Origin: Posidoniimonas corsicana
GTDB lineage: Bacteria; Planctomycetota; Planctomycetia; Pirellulales; Lacipirellulaceae
Direction: 5' to 3'
NCBI RefSeq assembly: GCF_007859765.1
Contig: NZ_SIHJ01000001.1
Span: 3,823,156 to 3,887,155 of the forward strand
DNA length: 64,000 nt
Shown here piece after piece: positions 19,125 through 28,673 of this stretch. The notes below the pieces were generated by a model. The model was not told where the DNA came from, did not search any database, and was given only the letters and a program-made list of their open reading frames with translations. Positions within the stretch are counted from its first letter, which is position 1. The number at the start of each line of letters is the position of its first letter. The position numbers and the translations under genes are program-made.

Positions 19125-19151
19125 GGCCGCGGGGGTGGCCTGCTTGATGTA

Positions 19152-19970
19152 TCAAGCGGGGCCGTCCACGCTGAACGCGTGGGCGGTCTCGCCGACGACG
19201 CTCCGCAGCACGCTGTTGCCGCCGTTCACGGAGATCGTCTGACCGGTGACAAACTGCGACCCGTTGCTCGCCAGGTACCGCACCGCCGGCGAGACATCCG
19301 ACGGCACGCCCATCCGCCCCGCCGGGACATTCGCCTTGTAGCCTTCCTTGGCCTCGTTGGGGGCGTCGGCGTGCCGTTCGACCGGGATCCAGCCGGGGGC
19401 GATCATGTTGACCGTCACGCCGGTGTCGGCCAGCTCGCGGGCGCAGCTCAGCGCCAAACCGGTCTGGCCCCCCTTGGCCGCGACGTACGCGCTGAACGGC
19501 GCGTTGGCCATCGCGAGCACCTCGCTGGTGATGTGGATGATGCGGCCCCAGCCCTGCTCCTTCATGTGCGGCAGGCACGCCTTGGTGAACAGCACGGGGC
19601 TCTTCACGAAGAAGTCGAGCATCCGCTGGTAGAAGTCCCAGTCGTACTCCTCGATGGGCAGCTCCGGCTGGGCGCACGTGGCGTTGATGACCAGCACGTC
19701 GATCGGCCCGAGCTGGTCGGCGACCTCGCGGCACATCCGCTCGACCTCGGCCGCGTCGGTGACGTCGCCCTGCACCAGGCAGCACTGGTCGGTCACGGCC
19801 TGCAGGTCGGCGAAGGCGGCCTCGGCGGTCTCGCGGCTGTTGGCGTAGTTCATCGCCACCCCCGCGCCGCCCTTGGCCAGGTCGACCGCGATCTGCTTGC
19901 CCAGGCCACGGGTGCTGCCGGTGACCAGGGCCACGCGGCCATCGAGTCGGAATGTATCGTCAGATGCCAT
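19152..19970 (-). CDS. SDR-family oxidoreductase
   Basis: This 272-aa protein is a classical short-chain dehydrogenase/reductase. It shows the nucleotide-binding motif VTGSTRGLGKQIA (about residues 17-29), the NAG-like strand motif as INAT, a catalytic Ser (HITSEV) and the YxxxK pair as YVAAKGG. The family reduces or oxidises carbonyl substrates using NAD(P)H, and the closest look is to 3-oxoacyl-ACP reductase-type proteins. The start at ATG 19970 gives the expected N-terminus; an open frame extending to 20120 overlaps nothing conserved. The substrate is unknown. It lies downstream of and in the same direction as the DUF1501 gene, 85 bp away. Confidence 0.9.
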   Translation of the reverse strand: MASDDTFRLDGRVALVTGSTRGLGKQIAVDLAKGGAGVAMNYANSRETAEAAFADLQAVTDQCCLVQGDVTDAAEVERMCREVADQLGPIDVLVINATCAQPELPIEEYDWDFYQRMLDFFVKSPVLFTKACLPHMKEQGWGRIIHITSEVLAMANAPFSAYVAAKGGQTGLALSCARELADTGVTVNMIAPGWIPVERHADAPNEAKEGYKANVPAGRMGVPSDVSPAVRYLASNGSQFVTGQTISVNGGNSVLRSVVGETAHAFSVDGPA

Positions 19971-20055
19971 GAAGTCGCCTGGGTAGAGTCGTGTGGAAGG
20001 ACGCCGCGGATCATCCGCGCGTGCGTGGGAGGGGCGGAGGGCCGACCGGCGGCGG

Positions 20056-21501
20056 CTACGCGATAATCTCGTGGATCGGCTCGGTGTGTTCAACACCCAC
20101 CAGCTTCTGATCCAGGCCACGGAAGAAGTAGGTCAGCCCGTTGGGGTCCAGGCCCAGCTGCTGCAGCACCGTGGCGTGCAGCCGCTTGACGTGGTACGGG
20201 TCCTCCACGGCGCGGGCGCCGATCTCGTCGGTCGAGCCGACGCTGATGCCGCCCTTGATCCCGCCGCCGGCCATCCACATGGTGAAGCCGTAGGAGTTGT
20301 GGTCGCGGCCGGTGCCCACCGCGTACTCGGCGGTGGGCTGGCGGCCGAACTCCCCGCCCCACACGACGAGGGTCTCGTCCAGCAGGCCGCGCTGCTTGAG
20401 GTCCTTGAGCAGCGCGGCGATCGGCTGGTCGGTCGCCTTGGCCAGCCGGCCGTGGTTCTTGATCAGGTCGCCGTGCGCGTCCCAGTTGTCGTCGTTGTGG
20501 GCGCCGCCGGAGTAGACCTGGATGAAACGCACGCCCCGCTCCACCATCCGCCGGGCGAGCAGGCACCGCGTGCCGAACGGGTTGGTCTCCTTGTCGTTGA
20601 GGCCGTACATCTCGCGGGTGGCCTCGGTCTCTTGGCTGAGGTCAACCGTTTCGGGCGCCTCCTGCTGCATCTTGAAGGCCAGCTCGTAGGACGAGATCCG
20701 CGACGATAGGTCCGTGTTGTCGGGCCGCATCGCCAGGTGCCGTTCGTTAAGCCGGCGGAGCGAGTCGAGCACGTCCCGCTGCATGGGGCGGGTCACGCCG
20801 CCCGGCAGGTGCAGGTCGTTGATCGGCGAGCCCTCGGCGCGGAACACCGTGCCGGCGTAGCTGGCCGGCATGTAGCCGCTGGCCCAATTCTTGGCGCCGC
20901 TGATCGGGCCGCCGGTCTCGTCCAGCATCACAACGAACCCGGGCAGGTTCTCGTTGACGCTGCCCAGCCCATAGTTGACCCACGACCCCATCGCCGGGCT
21001 GCCGCTCTGCAGCTTGCCCGAGTTCATCATCAGCATGGCCGAGCCGTGGATCGGCGACTCGGCGGTCATGGAGTGCAGGAACGCGATGTCGTCGACGCAG
21101 CCGCCCAGGTGGGGGTAGAGGTCGCTGACCCACTTGCCACACTCGCCGCGCTGCTGGAACTTCCACCGCGGCTCGACAATGCGGCCCTCGTTTTTGTGCC
21201 CGCCACGGCCGAAGGTCTTCACGGCGATGGTCTTGCCGTCCATGCCGACCATCGACGGCTTGTAGTCGAACGTGTCGATGTGGCTCGGCCCGCCGTACAT
21301 GAACAGGAAGATCACGCTCTTGGCCGTGCCGGCGACCTTCGGCGGCTCGGGCGCCAGCGGGTTCTCGCCGGCGGTGCGGGCCAGCCCGTCCTTGGCGAGC
21401 ATGCCGGTCAGGGCCGCGGCGCCGAAGCCGCAGCCGGTCTCCCAGACAAACTCGCGGCGGGTGCGGCCGCAGAAGTCGCGTTGTTTCTTGTGCGCTGTCA
21501 T
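20056..21501 (-). CDS. DUF1501 (sulfatase-like) protein with Tat signal
   Basis: The 481-aa protein has a twin-arginine signal (RTRREFVWETGCGFGAAAL, residues 13-31) and the body of a DUF1501 protein: FLFMYGGPSHIDTFD near the N-terminus, VYSGGAHNDDNWDAHGDL in the middle and VVWGGEFGRQPTAE with GRDHNSYGF later. DUF1501 is related to alkaline phosphatase/sulfatase-type folds, but its activity is not established. In Planctomycetota it is nearly always encoded next to a cytochrome/DUF1549/DUF1553 protein, as here, 24 bp downstream of it. The pair is expected to act together outside the cytoplasmic membrane. Confidence 0.95.
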   Translation of the reverse strand: MTAHKKQRDFCGRTRREFVWETGCGFGAAALTGMLAKDGLARTAGENPLAPEPPKVAGTAKSVIFLFMYGGPSHIDTFDYKPSMVGMDGKTIAVKTFGRGGHKNEGRIVEPRWKFQQRGECGKWVSDLYPHLGGCVDDIAFLHSMTAESPIHGSAMLMMNSGKLQSGSPAMGSWVNYGLGSVNENLPGFVVMLDETGGPISGAKNWASGYMPASYAGTVFRAEGSPINDLHLPGGVTRPMQRDVLDSLRRLNERHLAMRPDNTDLSSRISSYELAFKMQQEAPETVDLSQETEATREMYGLNDKETNPFGTRCLLARRMVERGVRFIQVYSGGAHNDDNWDAHGDLIKNHGRLAKATDQPIAALLKDLKQRGLLDETLVVWGGEFGRQPTAEYAVGTGRDHNSYGFTMWMAGGGIKGGISVGSTDEIGARAVEDPYHVKRLHATVLQQLGLDPNGLTYFFRGLDQKLVGVEHTEPIHEIIA

Positions 21502-21525
21502 GCGTGCTCTCGTGCTGAGCCTCGG

Positions 21526-23967
21526 TCAGTCGAGGAAGATGAACTCCGACAGGTTTATCACCGTCAGGCACCACTGGTGCAGGGCCTGGCGGTCGTTCAG
21601 CCCGTGCTCGCCACGGAGGCGGTCCAGCAGGGCCAGCCCCTCGATCACCTCGTCTTCTTCCGCAGGGCGGTTGAGGGTGATCTGGATGGCGGACTCCACC
21701 TGCCGGCGCGGGTCGCCGCCGGCCCGCTCTTCGACCCGGTCGGCCAGCCGGCCGGCCGCCAAGTTGGCGTAGTCGCCGTTGAGCATCGTCAGCGCCTGCC
21801 CGGGCTGAATGGTGACAAAGCGGGCCTCGCAGCTGATGTCGACGTCCGGGAAGTCGAACGCGGTGTGGAACGGCGGCAGCAGCGAACGCTTGATATACAT
21901 GTACACGCTGCGGCGGGCGACGTCCTCGTCCGACGACTCGCCCCACCCTTCCCCGGGCCGCGACTGCGTGGCGAACACCTCCGCCGACAGCCGCGGGTAG
22001 AAGCTGGGGCCGTACATCTGCGGGTTGAACTTGTCGGTCACCACCAACAGCGAGTCGCGGATCTCCTCGGAGTGCAGCCGCCGCATGTCGAACCGCCACA
22101 GCAGGTCGTTGGTGGGGTCGGCGGCGAGCGCCTCGGGCTGGGCAGCCGAGGACATCTGGTACGCCCGCGACGTGAGGATCAGCTCGTGCAGCGGCTTGAG
22201 CCGCCAGTCGTTGTCGATCAGATACTGCGCGAGCCAGTCCAGCAGGTCCGGGTGGGTGGGCGGCGTGCCGAGCTGGCCGAAGTTGTTGGTAGACCGCACA
22301 ATGCCACGCCCGAAGTGGTGCTGCCAGATGCGGTTCACCATCACGCGGGCGGTGAGCATGTTGTCCGGCGAGGCGATCCAGTCGGCCAGCACCCGCCGGC
22401 GTCCGGCGGATCGGGCGTCGGCTGTGGCGGCGGGGATCTGCGGTGCGGGCTGACCGAACAGCTCGGGGAAGTGCGGCTGCACCTCGTCGCCCGGCGAGTG
22501 CGGGTTGCCCCGCAGCATGATGTGGGTCGGCTCCGGCTGGGGGATGCAGGTGGCCAGCGCCATGATCGCCTCGGAGGCGGGCAGCTCGCGGAGCTGGCGG
22601 CGGAGGTCGCGCTGCTTGCGGCGGGTCGCCTGGTACTGCTCCCACTCGGACTCGTTGAGGAACTGCTCCAGCTTCTCGTCCAGCAGGGCTTTGCGCTCGG
22701 GCCCCTCGCTGCGGCGTTGGTCGGGCGCGTCCATCCGCTTGATGCCAACTTCCTCCATCGACACCCGCTCGCGCTGGGTGCGGCCCATCGCGCGCTGCAG
22801 CTTCTTCCGCTTGGCCGACAGGTCGGGCGACTCCATCACCCATTGGCTGTTGGTCTGCTGATCGCCGCGGTCGCCGTACGGAGTGACATCCGCGAAGAAG
22901 GCGAGCATGCCGTAGTAGTCCGCCTGCGGGATCGGGTCGATCTTGTGGTCGTGGCAGCGGGCGCAGCCAACCGTGAGGCCCAGCATCACCTGGCCGGTGG
23001 TGGAGATGATGTCGTCCCAGCCGTCGAACCGGGCCTGCAGCGGGTCGGCGGGCTCGTCGTCCCAGATGCCCAGGCGGTAATAGCCGGTGGCGGTAATCGT
23101 CTCCTCGGTGACCTCGTCCAGCTCGTCCCCGGCTAGCTGCTCACGGAGGAACTGGTCGTAGGGCTTGTCGTCGTTGAGGGAGCGGATGACATAGTCACGG
23201 TACTTCCAGGCGTTGGGTTTCTGCGCGTCACGCTCGAAGCTGTTGGTTTCTGCGTATCGGACCAGGTCGAGCCAGTGCCGGGCCCAGTGTTCGCCGTAAT
23301 GCTGGGAGGCGAGCAGCTTGCCGACTAGGTTGCCCCAAGCTCCCGGCGAATCGTCAGCCGTGAACGCGGCGAGCTGCTCGGCGGTGGGCGGCATGCCGGT
23401 TACGCCGTAGTAGACGCGGCGGGCCAGCGTGTGTTTGTCGGCTGGCGGCGAGGGCGAGAGGCCGTTCTTGTCGAGCCGCGCAGCGATGAACGCGTCGATC
23501 GGGTTCTGGGACCACGCTTTCTGACCGACCTCGGGGACCGCGGGGCTCTTCATCGGCTCGAACGCCCAGTGCTTGGACCACTCGGCGCCGCCATTGATCC
23601 ACCGCCGCAGCAGGTCGATCTCGGAGTCGTCGAGCGGCTCGCCCTCGGGGGGCATCCGTTCGAATTCGTCGTGCGAGGCGACCCGCGCGATTAGCGTGCT
23701 CGCGTCAGCATCGCCGGGCACAATGGCGTGCTCGCCCGAGTCGGCCTCGGCGATGGCCAGCTCGCGTTCGTGCAGGGCGAGGCCGCTGGACTGGTCGTCG
23801 GGGCCGTGGCAGGCGTAGCAACGCCGCGCCAGGATCGGCTGGATGTCGTTCGCGAAGCTCACCTCAGAATCAACCTGCGCCCGCACCGCCGACGCCGGAG
23901 CGAGGGCCAACAACAGGGCCAGGATCATCGAGGGAAGCGTCGCGGCGGCTCTCCGACAACCGGTCAT
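21526..23967 (-). CDS. Planctomycete cytochrome c / DUF1549 / DUF1553 protein
   Basis: The 813-aa protein has a signal peptide, then a planctomycete cytochrome C domain with one haem site CYACHGPD (about residues 50-57) followed by the MPPEGEPLDDSEIDLLRRWI signature. DUF1549 follows (NPIDAFIAARL; YAETNSFERDAQKPNAW; LGLTVGCARCHDHKIDPI, which contains a second CxxCH), and DUF1553 makes up the C-terminal part (MVNRIWQHHFGRGIV; LLDWLAQYLIDNDWRLKPLH). ATG 23967 is preferred because GGAGAG precedes it by about 9 nt; the frame is open two codons further to a TTG. The family is typical of Planctomycetota and its function is unknown, though linkage with DUF1501 and haem motifs suggests an exported redox or degradative complex. 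Confidence 0.95.
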   Translation of the reverse strand: MTGCRRAAATLPSMILALLLALAPASAVRAQVDSEVSFANDIQPILARRCYACHGPDDQSSGLALHERELAIAEADSGEHAIVPGDADASTLIARVASHDEFERMPPEGEPLDDSEIDLLRRWINGGAEWSKHWAFEPMKSPAVPEVGQKAWSQNPIDAFIAARLDKNGLSPSPPADKHTLARRVYYGVTGMPPTAEQLAAFTADDSPGAWGNLVGKLLASQHYGEHWARHWLDLVRYAETNSFERDAQKPNAWKYRDYVIRSLNDDKPYDQFLREQLAGDELDEVTEETITATGYYRLGIWDDEPADPLQARFDGWDDIISTTGQVMLGLTVGCARCHDHKIDPIPQADYYGMLAFFADVTPYGDRGDQQTNSQWVMESPDLSAKRKKLQRAMGRTQRERVSMEEVGIKRMDAPDQRRSEGPERKALLDEKLEQFLNESEWEQYQATRRKQRDLRRQLRELPASEAIMALATCIPQPEPTHIMLRGNPHSPGDEVQPHFPELFGQPAPQIPAATADARSAGRRRVLADWIASPDNMLTARVMVNRIWQHHFGRGIVRSTNNFGQLGTPPTHPDLLDWLAQYLIDNDWRLKPLHELILTSRAYQMSSAAQPEALAADPTNDLLWRFDMRRLHSEEIRDSLLVVTDKFNPQMYGPSFYPRLSAEVFATQSRPGEGWGESSDEDVARRSVYMYIKRSLLPPFHTAFDFPDVDISCEARFVTIQPGQALTMLNGDYANLAAGRLADRVEERAGGDPRRQVESAIQITLNRPAEEDEVIEGLALLDRLRGEHGLNDRQALHQWCLTVINLSEFIFLD

Positions 23968-24194
23968 CGGCAATCTCTCCGCGGGTAAGGCTGCGAGCGC
24001 CCCCTAAGCCGCGGGCGTAGCGGGGTAAATCGCACGCTGGGGAGGAGCGAGGGGATCGCTACGAAACAGGGCAGGACAAACGCTGGTCTTGCGTTATATG
24101 GCGGTCTGGAGCCTGGATCTTAACGTAAAAATCACCGAGAAGCACGAATCTTTGCACGCCGCACGTGCACGATTCGGCCACTCTTCCGGAGAAT

Positions 24195-24851
24195 CTAGGG
24201 CGATACGCGTTCCAGACGCCAGACGTCGTCTGCCAGGGTATACCGCAACCTGTCGTGCAACCGGTCCGGGCGGCCCTGCCAGAACTCGAACACCGCGGGC
24301 GCCAGGCAGTAGCCCCCCCAGTCGTCCGGCAACGGCACGTCCTGCGCAGAGCACTCGGCTTCCAACTCGTGGAGCCGGGCCTCGAGCACCTCGCGGCTGG
24401 CCACCACTTGCGACTGCGCCGACGCGACGGCGCCCAGCTGGCTGCCGCGCGGCCGCGACCGGAAGTACTCCAACGAGACCTCGCGCGCTACCTTGGTGAC
24501 CGATCCAGCCACGCGGACCTGGCGCTCAAGGTGCGGCCAGAAGAAGTTCAGCGCCGCCCGCGGGTTCTCGGCTAGTTGCCGACCCTTCTCTGAAGAGTAG
24601 TTGGTGAAGAAGCGAAGGCCGTCCGTGTCGAGCCCCTTGAGCAGCACGACCCGCGAGGTGACGTCGCCATCGGGAGTGCTGGTCGCCAGCGACATCGCGT
24701 TCACCTCAAACCAATCTCCGGGCGAGCACTCCTGGGCCTCGTGCAGCCAACGTTTGAGCTGCTCGGTGGGGCAGGCGGCGCAGTCCCGCTTGTGCAGGCC
24801 GTCCTGCTGGTAGTGCCGACGCATCTCGGCCAGAGAAGGAGAGACGCCCAT
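24195..24851 (-). CDS. pdxH: Pyridoxamine 5'-phosphate oxidase
   Basis: PdxH uses FMN and oxygen to convert pyridoxine or pyridoxamine 5'-phosphate into pyridoxal 5'-phosphate, the last step of vitamin B6 synthesis and salvage. The 218-aa length is typical. Family motifs are SRVVLLKGLDTDGLRFFTNY (about 66-85), FFWPHLERQVRVAG with the FMN and substrate region (about 103-117), YFRSRPRGSQLGA (about 128-140) and the C-terminal FEFWQGRPDRLHDR with the catalytic RxH region. The start at ATG 24851 has GGAG 7 nt upstream. Confidence 0.95.
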   Translation of the reverse strand: MGVSPSLAEMRRHYQQDGLHKRDCAACPTEQLKRWLHEAQECSPGDWFEVNAMSLATSTPDGDVTSRVVLLKGLDTDGLRFFTNYSSEKGRQLAENPRAALNFFWPHLERQVRVAGSVTKVAREVSLEYFRSRPRGSQLGAVASAQSQVVASREVLEARLHELEAECSAQDVPLPDDWGGYCLAPAVFEFWQGRPDRLHDRLRYTLADDVWRLERVSP

Positions 24852-25125
24852 CTGTTACTCCGTATGCGATTCAATGGTTGCTACCCGACCATCATAGCGC
24901 GGGCGCCGGTCTGTGAGAACTGGACATTCAGCTTGGCCGAGTGCCAGCCTGACGCCTCGCAGCTCATCCGAGGCCGTTGCACGTCGTTAACCAGTCCGTT
25001 CGCGTTCCACTCCGCGCTTGCAGCCGCCATCTGGACGATCCGGTCCGGTATTTGCCTTAGAGGAGTTGGCGAGGTTTACAACCCGCGTGCGACGCCAGCA
25101 CGCGAATACTATCAGGAGGAGCACG

Positions 25126-25497
25126 ATGGCTACGCTTACCAATCGCCGAACACTCTCCGCCGGGACGCTGATCGGCGACAACGTCAACAACCGAGCGGGC
25201 GAGAACGTCGGCTCCGTCAAGGAGATAATGCTGGACGTCGATAGCGGACGCATCGCCTACGTGGTCGTGTCGGTCGGCGGGTTCCTTGGCATTGGCGACA
25301 AGCTGTTCGCGGTGCCTTGGAACGCCATGGAGATTGACACCGAGCACCACGCACTGGTGCTGGACGTGTCGAAAGAGAAGCTGGAAAACGCGCCCGGCTT
25401 CGATCAGGACGACTGGCCCGACATGGCAGACCCAACCTACGGCAAATCCGTTCACGACTTCTACCAGACACGCCCGTACTGGGAGCTTGATCGGTAG
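25126..25497 (+). CDS. PRC-barrel domain protein
   Basis: The 123-aa protein has a PRC-barrel fold over its first 80 residues, with the pattern GDNVNNRAGENVGSVKEIML, then GRIAYVVVSVGGFLGIGDKL and AVPWNAMEI. PRC-barrel proteins are small beta-barrels found in photosynthetic reaction-centre H subunits, RimM and many stress or envelope proteins of unknown role. ATG 25126 has a very strong Shine-Dalgarno AGGAGGAG 5 nt upstream, which rules out the longer frame. The C-terminus is acidic and aromatic. A bidirectional terminator follows at 25521. Confidence 0.9.
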   Translation: MATLTNRRTLSAGTLIGDNVNNRAGENVGSVKEIMLDVDSGRIAYVVVSVGGFLGIGDKLFAVPWNAMEIDTEHHALVLDVSKEKLENAPGFDQDDWPDMADPTYGKSVHDFYQTRPYWELDR

Positions 25498-25520
25498 ATT
25501 CTGTGAAACTGAACGCGAAA

Positions 25521-25545
25521 GCCGCCGGCGATCATCGCCGGCGGC
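25521..25545. terminator. Bidirectional hairpin between convergent genes
   Basis: A perfect 12-bp stem with a 1-nt loop (GCCGCCGGCGAT, c, ATCGCCGGCGGC) lies midway between the plus-strand PRC-barrel stop and the minus-strand stop at 25591. It is flanked by short A and T runs (GAAA on the left, TACCTTATT on the right), so it can serve both genes. Confidence 0.7.
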
Positions 25546-25590
25546 TACCTTATTCATTTCATTCCAATTGGGCTGACGCACGCATCCCAA

Positions 25591-26103
25591 CTAGGCCGAA
25601 GGCTCGATAAGCGTCGCCGGGCGAGCCCGGCGGATCAGTCGCTTTACGCGTTTGAGCTGCGAGCGATTTCCCAACGCAAGCAGCAGCGTGTTCCCGTTCT
25701 CTATGTAGTGGGAGAGTTCCGCCTCGCTGTCGTCGCGGTAGGGTGGGAAGCCGAGCCCAGCGGTGGTCGAGCCGACCAGCACGCCGAGGATCGCGCCGAT
25801 TGCCGGCGCAGCGAACGAAGGGAGTTGGCTCAGCACGCCGGCCATCCCCACCAACAGACCCGCGGCTAAGCCGACGGTGGCGCCTATTGCCACGCCGATG
25901 GCAATGGCGTGAGCTCGCGTCACCTGGGGTTCGCGGGGCGTCAGCAGGATTGGCCGCACTTCGTCCTCGTTGCTGATGAGCCGCACATCAATCCCCGCCG
26001 GGTCATCGTGCACGCGGCGGTACGCCTCCTCAGCGTTATGCGGCTCTTCGAAAACGGCGATCATGCCGTCGCGACGAGTGGCTTCTTCTAGTTCAGGTTG
26101 CAT
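25591..26103 (-). CDS. Membrane protein with glycine-zipper hairpin
   Basis: The 170-aa protein starts with a soluble segment of about 70 residues (MIAVFEEPHNAEEAYRRV) that resembles the N-terminal domain of small stress proteins of the YflT/general-stress-17M type. Two glycine-rich membrane segments follow (AIAIGVAIGATVGLAAGLLV and AAPAIGAILGVLVGSTTAGL, about 83-130), then a basic C-terminus (LKRVKRLIRRARPATL). The stress-protein link is weak inference. ATG 26103 has GAGG 9 nt upstream. The gene is convergent with the PRC-barrel gene, and such small envelope proteins are often stress-induced together. Confidence 0.7.
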   Translation of the reverse strand: MQPELEEATRRDGMIAVFEEPHNAEEAYRRVHDDPAGIDVRLISNEDEVRPILLTPREPQVTRAHAIAIGVAIGATVGLAAGLLVGMAGVLSQLPSFAAPAIGAILGVLVGSTTAGLGFPPYRDDSEAELSHYIENGNTLLLALGNRSQLKRVKRLIRRARPATLIEPSA

Positions 26104-26276
26104 GGCAGAGCCTCACTGTGGGGTGACCTTATCCAATCGGCGTCGGCAGCCGCACGCGTGACGCCGCCCAGGAGTTCATAGGGGCGCCCGGCCAGATTGA
26201 CCACTGACGGCGGCTGCAAGCACCAAGGGAGAAACAGGCATCTCGCATGCCAAACAGCAGTCGCCAGCCGAGCCGG

Positions 26277-27185
26277 TCACGGGCCCTCGAGCTCGTCCAG
26301 CGACTTTGGCCAGTCGTCCTTCAGCAGGCGAGAGAGCGACCGGTCGGCCAGCAGGCGGCCGCCGGTCTGGCAGCCGGCGCAGTAGTTAGTCTCGTTGTCG
26401 GCGTAGCGGATCCGTTGCACCGGTGCGCCGCAGACAGGGCACGGCTCGCCAAACCGGCCGTGAACGGCCATCTCCTTCCGGAAGGCGGTCACCTTCTCCG
26501 GGAAGCCCTCCGCTGCCTCAGCGCGGAGCCGCTCGATCCATTCGAGCATCACCTCTCGGCAGGCTGCGCCGAGCGTGTCGGCCTCGTCTGCTGATAGGCG
26601 GGTGGTCCACTTCAGTGGCGACAAGCGGGCGCGGTGCAGGATCTCATCGCTGTACGCGTTGCCGATGCCATCGAACAGCCGCGGGTCGGTCAGCGACCGC
26701 TTCAGCGTGTGGTTCTCGCACAGCAGGCGTTCGCGGAACTCGGCGGGCGTGGCGGAGAGCACATCCAGGCCCCCCCGATCGAACGCACGCAAGCCGCTGT
26801 CGTCCGCCAGCACGTGAATCGAAGCCCGCTTCTTGGGGCTGGCCTCGGTGAAGAAGAGGGTCTGCTCGATCTGGTCGCCGGCTCCACCAAAGTGAAACGC
26901 CGCCAGGTCGGTTTTCGACTTGGGCCGGGCGCCCGGCTTCCTGACGTGCAAGCGGCCCGCGATCATCAGGTGCAGCACGATCAGCTGCCCCTGCTCCATC
27001 CGCAACACCAGCCGCTTGCCGAGTCGCTCCACGCCTGTCAACTGCTGGCCTGCGAGCCCTTGCAGGTCCGGCTCAAACGTGCGGACCAAGAACGGGCTCT
27101 TCAGGTCGACCCGCGCCAGCCGTTGGCCGACGCAGAGCCGCTCGAGCGCCTCGCGGTAGACAATCACGTCTGGGAGTTCGGGCAT
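26277..27185 (-). CDS. Fpg/Nei-family DNA glycosylase / AP lyase
   Basis: This base-excision repair enzyme removes oxidised bases and cleaves the abasic site. The mature N-terminus [13 protein letters not shown] carries the catalytic proline and glutamate, so the start is ATG 27185 (initiator Met removed), not the 13-codon extension upstream. A conserved Lys lies in [10 protein letters not shown] (about 57). The helix-two-turn-helix region includes [15 protein letters not shown], and a C4 zinc finger near the end reads [11 protein letters not shown] ... [11 protein letters not shown] further 25 residues follow the finger. The choice between Fpg and Nei subfamily is not settled by sequence alone. 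Confidence 0.92.
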   Translation of the reverse strand: MPELPDVIVYREALERLCVGQRLARVDLKSPFLVRTFEPDLQGLAGQQLTGVERLGKRLVLRMEQGQLIVLHLMIAGRLHVRKPGARPKSKTDLAAFHFGGAGDQIEQTLFFTEASPKKRASIHVLADDSGLRAFDRGGLDVLSATPAEFRERLLCENHTLKRSLTDPRLFDGIGNAYSDEILHRARLSPLKWTTRLSADEADTLGAACREVMLEWIERLRAEAAEGFPEKVTAFRKEMAVHGRFGEPCPVCGAPVQRIRYADNETNYCAGCQTGGRLLADRSLSRLLKDDWPKSLDELEGP

Positions 27186-27266
27186 GGCGGCTGGAGAGCA
27201 TGGGGAGGACCTCCCCATTGTCACCCAGCCGGCGACGCCGGTGAACTACCCACCGCCTGCAATGAT

Positions 27267-27294
27267 AAAACCCGCCCGGGCCGCCGCACGGGCG
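27267..27294 (-). terminator. Possible intrinsic terminator for the PEP-CTERM gene
   Basis: On the minus strand, a GC-rich hairpin (CGCCC ... GGGCG) is followed directly by GGTTTTATC. It lies 40-70 bp past the stop of the gene ending at 27334. Confidence 0.45.
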
Positions 27295-27333
27295 ACCCAG
27301 ACGGGCCTGCAAGAAAGTCGGTTGGCGTGCGCG

Positions 27334-28242
27334 TTAGGAGCGACGCGAGCGGCCGAGCGCCGCCACACAGCCGAGCGCCGCCAGGGCAAGGCTGGCCGGC
27401 TCGGGGATCGTGCCGACGCTGACGTTGTCGACGATCACCCCATTGGCGCCGTTGGACGAGTTGAACACGTCCATGCCGCCGACCAGGATGTTGCCGGCGG
27501 TGTAGAAGCCGCCGCTGTTGTCGTAGGTGTCGACCACGACGCCGTTCAGGGCGAACGAGATGGTGTCGCCCACGGCGAAGATCTCAACCTCGACCCAAGC
27601 GCCGCGATCGTTGGGCGGACCGGCCGGGCCTAGCCCAGTCTCAAAGCCTGGCGGCAACGGGTAATTGCCGCTGTTGTAGTCACCCAATCCCGTGTAGCCA
27701 GTGCTCGATCCATCACCCTCGGCGTAGACGCCAAGGTCGCCCGTACCGTCGCCGCCTTCGCCGGAGTAGGCCCAGGCGAGCGGGCCGCCGACGGCGCCGA
27801 ACTCGTACGGAGAAACGGGCGCGCTGTTGTCCAGGAACAGGCCGGCCATGCCGTGCTCGGTCGATCCGCCGCCGCCGTCGTTGTAGACGAACATGTCGAG
27901 CGACAGGTGGAAGTCGCCGGAGAACGATTGGCCGTTCGGGTAGATGCTGTAAGACTCGCCCTCGTCGACCGGGCCGTCGTCGTTCTTGTTGAACTGCAGG
28001 AACGCGCCGATGGTGTCGCCGCCGCCGCTGGGGTTGGCGATCCCCAGCGTGGAATAGTCAAACGCATAGTCGACGCTGCCATCCGGCCCGACAACGCCCT
28101 CCTGCTGGCTGACTTCCGACCAGCGCGTCCCAGCGGCGCCGTCGTTAAAGTCTTCGCTGAAGAGAACTCCGGCCCGCGCGTCGAGCGCGGCCGTTGCCGC
28201 GAGAGCCGCGGCGCTAAGAAACACAAAAGTCTTCCGCATCAT
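27334..28242 (-). CDS. PEP-CTERM sorted exported protein
   Basis: The 302-aa protein begins with a signal peptide (MMRKTFVFLSAAALAATAAL) and ends with the PEP-CTERM sorting signal: VGTIPEPASLALAALGCVAALG followed by RSRRS, that is, PEP motif, hydrophobic helix and basic tail. Such proteins are recognised by an exosortase and attached to or released at the cell surface. The body is beta-rich, with Gly, Asp and Asn (FSEDFNDGAAGTRWSEV near the start), and looks like a concanavalin/laminin-G-type domain of unknown ligand. GGGAG sits 8 nt before the first of two tandem ATGs (28242). Confidence 0.9.
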   Translation of the reverse strand: MMRKTFVFLSAAALAATAALDARAGVLFSEDFNDGAAGTRWSEVSQQEGVVGPDGSVDYAFDYSTLGIANPSGGGDTIGAFLQFNKNDDGPVDEGESYSIYPNGQSFSGDFHLSLDMFVYNDGGGGSTEHGMAGLFLDNSAPVSPYEFGAVGGPLAWAYSGEGGDGTGDLGVYAEGDGSSTGYTGLGDYNSGNYPLPPGFETGLGPAGPPNDRGAWVEVEIFAVGDTISFALNGVVVDTYDNSGGFYTAGNILVGGMDVFNSSNGANGVIVDNVSVGTIPEPASLALAALGCVAALGRSRRS

Positions 28243-28438
28243 GAGGTCACTCCCTGTTGTTCGCTCCGCCCGCGGTTGGTCCAAGCCCGAAAAGAGGGCC
28301 ACAGTGCCGATATTGCCGGGCCAACCAGCGGGTGTCAACGAATCTTTGGCCGCCCGAGCGAACTGGTGCGCTCCCTGGTGATAAGGGTGCGCGTTGGGGA
28401 GAGATTGCCGCGGAAAACCTCCAAGCGGCGGCGGTTTC

Positions 28439-28645
28439 TCACGCGAACTCGACGGTGTACTCCTCGCCGTCGAAGCCGACCACGTCGCCCTGGCGGAGCT
28501 GCTTGCGCCGGCGGGTCTCGACCTGGCCGTTCAGCAGCACCTCGCCCCCCTGGATGACCACCTTGGCTTGTCCGCCGGTCGCGACCAGCCCGTGCGCCTT
28601 GAGGAACTGGTCCAGGTGGATCGTCGGCTCTTGATCGTCTGACAT
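28439..28645 (-). CDS. S4-domain RNA-binding protein (YaaA/RlbA type)
   Basis: The 68-aa protein is a single S4 domain: IHLDQFLKAHGLVATGGQAK, then VIQGGEVLLNGQVETRRRKQ with the KxLRxGDVV end. Stand-alone S4 proteins of this type bind structured RNA and often have roles in ribosome assembly or quality control. The ATG at 28645 gives the family length; the longer open frame upstream is the shadow of the DUF6428 gene. It is 28 bp downstream of that gene and may be co-transcribed. Confidence 0.85.
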   Translation of the reverse strand: MSDDQEPTIHLDQFLKAHGLVATGGQAKVVIQGGEVLLNGQVETRRRKQLRQGDVVGFDGEEYTVEFA

Positions 28646-28673
28646 GCGGTGCTCGCTTCGTTCGCAGGGCGGC

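Noticed and set aside
20737-23136. 799-aa plus-strand frame opposite DUF1501 and the cytochrome gene
   Set aside because: It is an antisense shadow without any recognised domain.
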